Shown here: positions 9,930 to 16,218 of the stretch, in pieces
Layout: the number at the start of each line of letters is the position of its first letter
Numbering within the stretch: position 1 is the first letter of the stretch
Assembly (NCBI GenBank): GCA_039819065.1
Contig: JBCBSS010000020.1
Coordinates: 1 to 64,000, forward strand
Direction: 5' to 3'
DNA: 64,000 nucleotides
From: JBCBSS01 sp039819065
Lineage (GTDB): Bacteria; Bacteroidota; Bacteroidia; Cytophagales; Cyclobacteriaceae
Notes under the pieces: model-generated
Database searches by the model: none
Seen by the model: the letters and a program-made list of their open reading frames with translations, nothing else
What the model was told of the DNA's origin: nothing
Program-made: the position numbers and the translations under genes

Positions 9930-10464
9930 ATTTTTAAGGTTTATAAAAAGTCTGGTCGACCTTATTGGCAGCAGGCTACCGTGCGAACACAGTATCCCCT
10001 ACTGATTTTCAGGTCTGTGGGCTAAATGTCTCAAAATGGACTTAGGTCGGTTACCCCCACATGAGGGGAATTTTTTGATAGGGAATGCTTTAGGTTGGAA
10101 ACAACCATCCCCCAACGCCAACGGTTAAATGGCCATTGAGGTAATTCATGGGCATATATCAGCCAGAAAGGCAGGTTATATACAGATATATCAAGTGGTC
10201 AATAAGCAAATATGGAAAATAGGCCTTAGGAAGTGCAATACTGGCTTATAGTAGCTCAGAACATGTATTTTCTCCAATTCACAATGTCGGTGATAAAATG
10301 AAAGCAAAAGTCAAGCGACTAGAGTCATGCGCTAACGCGAGTAAACGATGTAAGTATAAAGTCTATGGGTTACGGTAATGGGGGGGTGAGCTTCGTTAAA
10401 CCCACTATGGAAGTAGACGTAATAAATATGACAAATATGTCATGCCTTTTCGAAAGTGTAGAAA
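9930..10464. other. gene-free region upstream of the SusC operon
   Basis: About 535 bases without a convincing gene lie between the SusC start and the rpmA terminator. It should hold the minus-strand SusC promoter, but I find no exact TAnnTTTG/TTTG pair. The one notable element is a small hairpin CCCC-ACATGA-GGGG followed by AATTTTTT (10055-10076). A 26-codon basic frame near 10298 has no support. I see nothing else. Confidence 0.5.
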
Positions 10465-10498
10465 TAAAAAAAGGCAAGAATTAAAATTCTTGCCTTTA
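10465..10498 (-). terminator. intrinsic terminator of rplU-rpmA
   Basis: On the minus strand AAAGGCAAGAATT pairs perfectly with AATTCTTGCCTTT (stem 13 bp, 2-nt loop) and runs directly into a U tract (10465-10471). It lies about 30 bases past the rpmA stop. Confidence 0.9.
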
Positions 10499-10527
10499 AC
10501 AAATTGTATCGCTAATCTAAGTAATAG

Positions 10528-10788
10528 CTATGCTTCAACTGGCTCTACTGAAACGTAAGATCTGTCGTTCTTACCTTTCTTGAAAGTAACTGTACCATCA
10601 GTAAGGGCAAATAGCGTGTGATCTTTACCAAGACCTACGTTTTTACCTGGATGGTGCTTAGTGCCTCTTTGTCTTACAATGATGTTACCAGCAATAGCTA
10701 GCTGACCTCCGTATATCTTAACACCTAAGCGTTTACTTTCTGATTCTCTTCCGTTTCTAGAACTACCTGCTCCTTTCTTATGTGCCAT
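10528..10788 (-). CDS. rpmA: 50S ribosomal protein L27
   Basis: The 86-residue product shows the L27 signature: N-terminal MAHKKGAGSSRNGRESE, then KRLGVKIYGGQ, the GNIIVRQRGTKHHPG motif and GKDHTLFALTDG. It binds near the peptidyl transferase centre and the flexible N-terminus contacts the P-site tRNA. No Firmicutes-style cleavable N-terminal extension is present. It follows rplU by 12 bases, the standard rplU-rpmA arrangement, and is followed by a strong terminator. Confidence 0.98.
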   Translation of the reverse strand: MAHKKGAGSSRNGRESESKRLGVKIYGGQLAIAGNIIVRQRGTKHHPGKNVGLGKDHTLFALTDGTVTFKKGKNDRSYVSVEPVEA

Positions 10789-10800
10789 GGCAATTTAAAT

Positions 10801-11109
10801 TTAAGAAATTCCTTCGATTAATATTTTAGTGAACTGTTGTCTGTGGCCGTTTCTCACTTTATAGCCTTTTCTTCTTTTCTTCTTGAAAACGACTACTTTA
10901 TCTCCTTTAACATGTCCCAAGACTTTGCCAGAAACTTTAACTCCTTTAACGATGGGAGCACCTACTTCAACTTTGCCTTCATTATCTACTAAAAGCACTT
11001 TGTCGAATTCAACCGCAGCTCCTTCTTCTTGATCCATCTTGGGAGCATAAACGAACTGGTCTTTAGTTACCTTAAACTGTTTCCCAGCTATATCAACTAT
11101 TGCGTACAT
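10801..11109 (-). CDS. rplU: 50S ribosomal protein L21
   Basis: The 102-residue product matches L21 along its whole length: MYAIVDIAGKQFKV at the start, the DKVLLVDNEGKVEVGAP strand region and the basic VVFKKKRRKGYKVRNGHRQ segment that binds 23S rRNA. It is the first gene of the rplU-rpmA operon. A Bacteroidota-type promoter (TAACTTTG with an upstream TTTG) lies 32 bases ahead of the start codon, implying a short untranslated leader. Confidence 0.98.
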   Translation of the reverse strand: MYAIVDIAGKQFKVTKDQFVYAPKMDQEEGAAVEFDKVLLVDNEGKVEVGAPIVKGVKVSGKVLGHVKGDKVVVFKKKRRKGYKVRNGHRQQFTKILIEGIS

Positions 11110-11140
11110 GTTTTTATTCTTCTGTCTTGAAAATGGTCTG

Positions 11141-11171
11141 CAAAGTTAGAGCTTAATCCGCTAAAATCAAA
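11141..11171 (-). promoter_or_regulatory. rplU-rpmA promoter, Bacteroidota consensus
   Basis: On the minus strand a -33 element TTTG (complement of 11168-11171) is separated by 19 bases from a perfect -7 element TAACTTTG (complement of 11141-11148; consensus TAnnTTTG). The predicted transcription start lies about 25 bases before the rplU ATG. Confidence 0.75.
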
Positions 11172-11540
11172 ACCACCCTCTAATAATTAAAGTGTGGAAA
11201 ACTTTTTCAACAAATTTCACCTGTCAATTACGCTGAATTATGATATAAGTTTTGGTTGTATGAAAATACTATAAAACACTATATTACAGAAAGTTATAAT
11301 CAGATTATAGCTCAAAAATATGTACTAAAAACTACCTGTCAGACAGGCATTCAGGCCTTTGTTTTTATGACCTATTTTACAATATTTGTAAGAACTCACT
11401 AATCCGAAAAGTGAGGGATTGGATAACTTTTGATTCGTGTAATTTTTTTGGGAAATATTCATGGTTTAGCCAAACTTGAGCACTAGCTTTTGTGTTGAAG
11501 AGCCTTTAATCATTTAGTCCCATTTAACTGAAGTGTAGGA
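11172..11540. other. intergenic region upstream of nrdB
   Basis: This AT-rich stretch separates divergent rplU and nrdB and must contain the nrd promoter. I see no exact TAnnTTTG; TAACTTTTG near 11426 has one extra base. A near-palindrome TACCTGTC-A-GACAGGCA sits at 11333-11349. A convincing pair of NrdR boxes was not found. No gene is present. Confidence 0.4.
11333..11349. repeat. short palindrome CCTGTC-A-GACAGG
   Basis: TACCTGTC and GACAGGCA pair around a single A with one mismatch. It could be a dispersed intergenic palindrome or an operator for nrdB; only one copy is seen in this window. Confidence 0.3.
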
Positions 11541-12530
11541 ATGAGTAACGTTACAGCTGTAGAAGAACCTATCTTAAAAGAAAACAAAAACCGATTCGTA
11601 CTTTTCCCAATCAAGCATGACGACATTTGGCAGTTCTATAAAAAGGCCGAAGCGAGCTTTTGGACCGCTGAAGAAATAGACCTGGGTCAAGACCTTAAGG
11701 ATTGGAAAGACTTGAATGACGGTGAAAGACACTTTATCTCACATGTTCTAGCCTTTTTCGCTGCCAGCGATGGTATAGTGAATGAAAACCTGGCTGAGCA
11801 TTTCGTAGCAGAGGTTCAGTATACTGAGGCTAAGTTCTTTTATGGCTTTCAAATTGCCATTGAGAATATCCATTCTGAAACATACTCCTTATTAATAGAT
11901 ACCTACGTTAAAGATCCTTCAGAGAAGGACAAGCTTTTTAATGCAATCGAAACAATGGATTGTGTTAGGAAAAAAGCTGACTGGGCATTGAGGTGGATCG
12001 ATGAAGGCTCTTTCCAGGAAAGGCTTATTGCTTTCGCAGCGGTAGAAGGTATATTCTTCTCTGGAAGCTTTTGTTCTATATTCTGGCTTAAGAAACGTGG
12101 TCTTATGCCAGGATTGAGTTTCTCAAATGAACTCATCTCACGTGACGAAGGATTGCACTGCGACTTCGCCTGCCTTCTTTACAATAACCACGTGATCAAT
12201 AAATTGCCTTCAGAAACCGTTACAGGTATAATAAAGGATGCCGTTGAAATAGAAAAAGAGTTTGTAACAGATGCTCTTCCGGTAGACTTAATAGGCATGA
12301 ACTCTAACCTTATGTGTGAGTACATTGAGTTCGTTGCTGATCGATTGCTAGTTGAATTGGGATGCAGCAAAGTATACAATGCCTCTAACCCATTTGACTT
12401 TATGGAAATGATATCGCTTCAGGGCAAAACTAATTTCTTCGAAAAGCGAGTTGGAGATTACCAGAAAGCTGGTGTGATAAAAGGCGACGGAGAAGAAAAG
12501 CCTAAGTTTTCCCTTGACGAAGATTTCTAG
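11541..12530 (+). CDS. nrdB: ribonucleoside-diphosphate reductase, class Ia beta subunit
   Basis: The 329-residue product is the di-iron radical subunit that, with NrdA, converts ribonucleotides to deoxyribonucleotides. Visible signatures are the ENIHSETYSLL segment (iron ligands Glu and His, plus the Tyr aligning with the radical-bearing tyrosine of E. coli NrdB), EGIFFSGSF, and SRDEGLHCDF with further iron ligands Glu and His. The length is in the usual range. It precedes nrdA by 47 bases on the same strand, so the two form an operon. The small-subunit-first order is common in Bacteroidota. The ATG at 11541 precedes a typical start of the protein. Confidence 0.97.
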   Translation: MSNVTAVEEPILKENKNRFVLFPIKHDDIWQFYKKAEASFWTAEEIDLGQDLKDWKDLNDGERHFISHVLAFFAASDGIVNENLAEHFVAEVQYTEAKFFYGFQIAIENIHSETYSLLIDTYVKDPSEKDKLFNAIETMDCVRKKADWALRWIDEGSFQERLIAFAAVEGIFFSGSFCSIFWLKKRGLMPGLSFSNELISRDEGLHCDFACLLYNNHVINKLPSETVTGIIKDAVEIEKEFVTDALPVDLIGMNSNLMCEYIEFVADRLLVELGCSKVYNASNPFDFMEMISLQGKTNFFEKRVGDYQKAGVIKGDGEEKPKFSLDEDF

Positions 12531-12577
12531 AAATAAGTACACAATTTATAATACCATCCTAAACACCATATACCCAT

Positions 12578-14950
12578 ATGTTAGTATTAAAAAGAGACGG
12601 ACGCAGAGAGTCAGTAAAGTTCGACAAAATTACGGCCAGAGTAGAGAAGCTTTGCTACGGCCTGGATATGCAATATATCGAACCAGTCGATATTGCAAAA
12701 AAGGTGATTTCAGGAATCTATGACGGGGTTACTACTCAAGAGTTGGATAACCTTGCTGCAGAAACAGCTGCTTCACTTACTACAAAACACCCTGACTACG
12801 CTTTGTTGGCGGCTAGAATAGCCATCTCTAACTTGCATAAAGTAACCAGTAAGTCTTTCTCCAATACAATGAAAAGACTTTATACTTATGTTGACCCTAG
12901 AACAGGAGAGAATGCACCGTTGATTTCAAAAGAGGTATATGGTATTATCAAGAAAAACGCTGCGTTACTAGACTCTTCTATAATATACGACAGGGACTTC
13001 AGCTATGACTACTTCGGATTCAAGACGCTAGAGCGCTCTTATTTGATGAAGGTAGATGGTAATATTGCTGAAAGGCCACAGCACATGCTCATGAGAGTGG
13101 CTGTAGGTATACATATGGATGATATTGAGGCCGCTATTGAGACATATAACCTAATGTCTGAGAAGTGGTTCACTCATGCTACGCCTACTTTATTCAATGC
13201 AGGAACACCTAAGCCCCAACTTTCTTCTTGTTTCTTATTAACAACTAAGGAAGATAGTATTGATGGTATATACGATACACTTAAGCAATGTGCCAAAATC
13301 TCGCAGTCTGCAGGAGGTATCGGATTAAGCATTCACAACGTCCGCGCTACAGGCTCTTACATCAAAGGAACGGGTGGGGTTTCCAATGGTATCGTACCGA
13401 TGCTTAGAAACTTCGACATGACAGCGCGATATGTAGACCAAGGTGGCGGAAAAAGAAAAGGTAGCTTTGCTATCTATCTAGAGCCTTGGCATGATGATAT
13501 TTTCGCTTTCCTTGACTTGAAGAAAAACCACGGTAAGGAAGAATTGAGAGCAAGAGATCTCTTTTACGCGATGTGGATATCTGATTTGTTCATGAAGCGA
13601 GTTGAATCTAATGAAGACTGGACTTTATTCTGCCCTAATGAAGCACCTGGTTTAGCTGATGCTTATGGCGAGGACTTCGAAAGGTTGTATGAAAAATATG
13701 AGAAGGAAGGAAAAGGAAGAAGAACCGTCAAAGCACAAGATCTTTGGTTCGAAATCCTGGAGTCGCAGATCGAGACTGGTACACCTTATATATTGTATAA
13801 AGACGCTGCCAATAGAAAGTCTAACCAGAAAAATCTTGGTACCATTAAGTCAAGTAACTTATGTACTGAGATTATGGAGTACACGTCTCCTGAAGAAGTG
13901 GCTGTTTGCAACCTTGCTTCAATCGCATTGCCAAAGTTTGTCAATGATGGCAAATTCGATCATGAAAAGCTCTACGAAATCACTTACGTAGCAACCAAAA
14001 ATCTTAACAAGGTAATTGATGTCAATTACTACCCAGTTGAGGAGGCGCGTTACTCAAACATGAGACATAGACCTATTGGTATTGGTGTACAAGGTTTGGC
14101 TGACGCATTTATCATGCTGAAAATGCCTTTCGATTCTCCTGAAGCTAAAGGGCTAAACAAAGACATATTCGAAACCATCTACTTTGCAGCCATGACCGCC
14201 TCTAAGGATTTGGCTAAAGAGCATGGTGCTTACGATACATTTAAAGGTTCACCTGTTTCTAAAGGTATATTCCAGTTCGATATGTGGGGTGTTACTCCTG
14301 AATCTCAGCGTTGGGATTGGAATAGCCTCAAAAGAGAAGTGAAAAAGCATGGCGTTAGAAACTCGTTGTTGGTAGCACCTATGCCAACTGCCTCTACGTC
14401 ACAGATACTTGGTAATAATGAGTGTTTCGAGCCTTACACTTCTAATATCTATACCAGAAGAACACTATCAGGTGAGTTCATCATAGCGAACAAACACTTG
14501 ATGAAAGACCTGATTAAGCTTGGATTGTGGAATGAGAATATGAAAAACCGACTTATCCAGGCGAACGGTTCAGTACAAAATATACCTGAGATACCACAGC
14601 ACATTAAAGACTTATACAAAACTGTATGGGAGATTTCTCAAAAAGTTATCATTGACTTGGCCGCGGATAGAGGAGCTTATATATGCCAGTCGCAAAGTAT
14701 GAACGTACACATTCAAGATCCGAATTTCGGTAAACTGACTTCTATGCACTTTTATGCCTGGAAGAGCGGCTTGAAAACTGGTATGTACTACTTGAGGTCT
14801 AAAGCTGCTACTGATGCTATCAAATTTACCGTAGATAAATCCGCCCTAGAAGAGCCCCAATCGGCCCAAGCCGAAAACGAAGATCTGAAAAAGTCACAGA
14901 TCGCTTGTTCTCTGGATGACCCTGAGGGATGCGAGATGTGTGGAAGTTAA
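12578..14950 (+). CDS. nrdA: ribonucleoside-diphosphate reductase, class Ia alpha subunit
   Basis: The 790-residue product has an N-terminal ATP-cone (about residues 1-95, starting MLVLKRDGRRESVKFDKI), which provides dATP feedback control. The catalytic 10-stranded barrel carries the first redox Cys in QLSSCFLLTT, the Asn-Cys-Glu set in NLCTEIMEY, and the second redox Cys in EEVAVCNLAS. A C-terminal CEMCGS tail has the CxxC pair that relays electrons from thioredoxin or glutaredoxin. All key residues are present. An intrinsic terminator follows within 65 bases and isolates it from the ilv leader region. Confidence 0.98.
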   Translation: MLVLKRDGRRESVKFDKITARVEKLCYGLDMQYIEPVDIAKKVISGIYDGVTTQELDNLAAETAASLTTKHPDYALLAARIAISNLHKVTSKSFSNTMKRLYTYVDPRTGENAPLISKEVYGIIKKNAALLDSSIIYDRDFSYDYFGFKTLERSYLMKVDGNIAERPQHMLMRVAVGIHMDDIEAAIETYNLMSEKWFTHATPTLFNAGTPKPQLSSCFLLTTKEDSIDGIYDTLKQCAKISQSAGGIGLSIHNVRATGSYIKGTGGVSNGIVPMLRNFDMTARYVDQGGGKRKGSFAIYLEPWHDDIFAFLDLKKNHGKEELRARDLFYAMWISDLFMKRVESNEDWTLFCPNEAPGLADAYGEDFERLYEKYEKEGKGRRTVKAQDLWFEILESQIETGTPYILYKDAANRKSNQKNLGTIKSSNLCTEIMEYTSPEEVAVCNLASIALPKFVNDGKFDHEKLYEITYVATKNLNKVIDVNYYPVEEARYSNMRHRPIGIGVQGLADAFIMLKMPFDSPEAKGLNKDIFETIYFAAMTASKDLAKEHGAYDTFKGSPVSKGIFQFDMWGVTPESQRWDWNSLKREVKKHGVRNSLLVAPMPTASTSQILGNNECFEPYTSNIYTRRTLSGEFIIANKHLMKDLIKLGLWNENMKNRLIQANGSVQNIPEIPQHIKDLYKTVWEISQKVIIDLAADRGAYICQSQSMNVHIQDPNFGKLTSMHFYAWKSGLKTGMYYLRSKAATDAIKFTVDKSALEEPQSAQAENEDLKKSQIACSLDDPEGCEMCGS

Positions 14951-14979
14951 CACTTTTAAAATCCAGAACCACTAACCAT

Positions 14980-15013
14980 GAGCCCGATCGAGAGACCGGG
15001 CTCTTTCTTTTTT
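14980..15013 (+). terminator. intrinsic terminator of nrdBA
   Basis: GAGCCCG (14980-14986) pairs with CGGGCTC (14997-15003), followed directly by TTTCTTTTTT. It lies 30 bases after the nrdA stop and separates the nrd transcript from the ilv leader. Confidence 0.9.
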
Positions 15014-15056
15014 ATAGGGTTATAAACGAGTTTTCTAATCCTTTTTTGAAAAACCA

Positions 15057-15089
15057 TTTGCTTTTTCCATTTTTCTTTCTCTATCTTTA
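15057..15089 (+). promoter_or_regulatory. candidate promoter of the ilv leader and operon
   Basis: TTTG (15057-15060) and TATCTTTA (15082-15089), a one-mismatch match to TAnnTTTG, are separated by 21 bases. They sit between the nrdA terminator and the first leader peptide start at 15104. Transcription would begin close to that ATG. The spacing is plausible for Bacteroidota, but one base deviates. Confidence 0.45.
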
Positions 15090-15103
15090 TTATACAAAAG
15101 CAA

Positions 15104-15169
15104 ATGAAAAATCTGATTTCCAATATCGTCCTTATTATTTCTGTAGTGATTATTAGCCGCTATAGCTAG
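15104..15169 (+). CDS. branched-chain leader peptide 1 (21 aa)
   Basis: This 21-codon frame starts at ATG 15104 and stops at TAG 15167-15169. It encodes MKNLISNIVLIISVVIISRY plus a final Ser; 11 of 21 residues are Leu, Ile or Val, and the last Ile-Ile pair lies five codons before the stop. It precedes a terminator and the ilv operon, as expected of a leader peptide that measures charged branched-chain tRNAs. GGGATGG, starting at the last base of the stop codon, is complementary to the terminator's 5' arm. It could also be read as a small membrane peptide, but the repeated arrangement downstream argues for attenuation. Confidence 0.75.
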   Translation: MKNLISNIVLIISVVIISRYS

Positions 15170-15227
15170 GGATGGTATATAAATAAAAAGAAATTTCAAA
15201 GGCCATCCCAAAAGGATGGCCTTTTTT
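15169..15227 (+). promoter_or_regulatory. ilv attenuator 1 (antiterminator and terminator)
   Basis: The terminator is AAAGGCCATCC (15198-15208), loop CAAAA, GGATGGCCTTT (15214-15224), then further T residues. The competing segment GGGATGG (15169-15175) is a perfect 7-bp complement of CCATCCC (15203-15209). A ribosome stalled on Ile/Val/Leu codons would leave GGGATGG free to pair and block the terminator. A ribosome at the stop codon would cover it and allow termination. I did not find a convincing additional hairpin within the leader. Confidence 0.75.
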
Positions 15228-15244
15228 GATTTAAAGCAATAGGT

Positions 15245-15301
15245 ATGATTTTCAGCATAATTCTAGTCGTGGTCATTATTATTTGTCCTCTATCCGGGTG
15301 A
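15245..15301 (+). CDS. branched-chain leader peptide 2 (18 aa)
   Basis: This 18-codon frame (ATG 15245, stop TGA 15299-15301) encodes MIFSIILVVVIIICPLSG; 11 of 18 residues are Ile, Val or Leu, including three Val followed by three Ile. It includes the infrequent-looking codons ATA and CTA. It starts 18 bases after the U tract of attenuator 1 and is followed by a second terminator, so it is a second, independent sensing module in the same leader transcript. Confidence 0.75.
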   Translation: MIFSIILVVVIIICPLSG

Positions 15302-15367
15302 GCAAAGCGACTTTATTATGCATAAAAAGAAGGCCTTTCTCACCCCAGAGAAAGGCCTTCTCATTTT
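15296..15367 (+). promoter_or_regulatory. ilv attenuator 2 (antiterminator and terminator)
   Basis: GAAGGCCTTTCTC (15329-15341) pairs perfectly with GAGAAAGGCCTTC (15348-15360) around loop ACCCCA. The tail is TCATTTTA, a weaker U tract than in attenuator 1. GGGTGAG (15296-15302), which contains the leader 2 stop codon, is a perfect complement of CTCACCC (15339-15345), the loop-proximal part of the 5' arm. This is the same geometry as attenuator 1 with different sequence, which supports selection for the mechanism. It ends about 26 bases before the first structural gene. Confidence 0.72.
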
Positions 15368-15393
15368 ATAGCGAATTCTAAACAGTGAAACAT

Positions 15394-16203
15394 ATGCACA
15401 AAGCCAACAATCCGGTCTTCTATCTGAATGGAGAATTCAGAGAGCAAGACGACCAACAAGAAGATGAAAATGATTGCTTTTCAGAAGCAATGTCTTTGAC
15501 TAAAGAGGTGATAAGATGCTACCCAGACCAAGATGGCAGAGCCCTATTCAAAGGCATAGAACATTGTAGTCATTTTGTACAACGCGCTAACATGTACACC
15601 TCGTCATTCTCGTACACTGCAGATCAATTGATGAGTATTTGTCACAAGATTTTGGAAATCAATAGATTGAACAACGCGTGGATAAGCCTTGATTTGCTAT
15701 TTACTGCAGAGCATCTGAGTTTGCTGATCCGTTCCAGGTCTTACAGTACAAGAAAGCCAACTACTCTTGATATTCGTTCACACGAATTCACGCTAGACGA
15801 TCCGTTCAACGAAAACACAATGGATCTCTCATCACTTGACCTACTGGTAGATTCAAGTGGTAAAATGCTCGGAATAGAAAATACTGATTTCTACTTTCAA
15901 CACGACCATACACTATTCACTACCCGGCCCAATGCATTGTCACAAACCATCACAAGAGGGGTATTGCAAGAGCTGGCGAAGGAGTTAGGGTATCAAGTGA
16001 TTACGCAGGATATCCATCTCAAAATGCTCATAGGCGTTGAGGGAGCTTTTCTAGCTGGCCCTTTACATGAGATCCAAGGTATTCGATCAGTTGATTCTAT
16101 TCCCTTCAGAATGGCATGGGAAGACACTATTGGTTTTGAACTGTCTATGGCCTACCAAAGAATGGTTCGAGGAGAGTGGTACAACGATTTTATACTGGTC
16201 TAA
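15394..16203 (+). CDS. degenerate branched-chain aminotransferase-like protein
   Basis: The 269-residue product aligns with class IV aminotransferases of the IlvE type at both ends. The N-terminal part (VFYLNGEF, VIRCY, LFKGIEHCSHFVQRANMY, DQLMSICHKILEINRLNNAWI) and the C-terminal part (TITRGVLQELAKELGYQV, GAFLAGPLHEIQGIRSVDS) match the family pattern. The middle is about 35 residues shorter than in E. coli IlvE. The segment that should hold the PLP-binding lysine is replaced (around LDIRSHEFTLDDPFNEN), and the conserved Glu of the S-E-G motif is missing (GKMLGIEN). I infer weak or no transaminase activity, perhaps a regulatory or structural paralogue. It is the first gene of the ilv operon, directly after the attenuators. 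A GTG at 15385 is an alternative start. Confidence 0.75.
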   Translation: MHKANNPVFYLNGEFREQDDQQEDENDCFSEAMSLTKEVIRCYPDQDGRALFKGIEHCSHFVQRANMYTSSFSYTADQLMSICHKILEINRLNNAWISLDLLFTAEHLSLLIRSRSYSTRKPTTLDIRSHEFTLDDPFNENTMDLSSLDLLVDSSGKMLGIENTDFYFQHDHTLFTTRPNALSQTITRGVLQELAKELGYQVITQDIHLKMLIGVEGAFLAGPLHEIQGIRSVDSIPFRMAWEDTIGFELSMAYQRMVRGEWYNDFILV

Positions 16204-16218
16204 ATACGCACGTTGACG

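Noticed and set aside
10298..10378. 26-codon basic frame upstream of SusC
   Set aside because: No promoter, no neighbouring structure and no recognisable pattern, unlike the ilv and thr leaders.
11270..11300. ACACTATATTAC-like sequence upstream of nrdB considered as an NrdR box
   Set aside because: Only one partial half-match is present; NrdR sites normally occur as a spaced pair close to the promoter.
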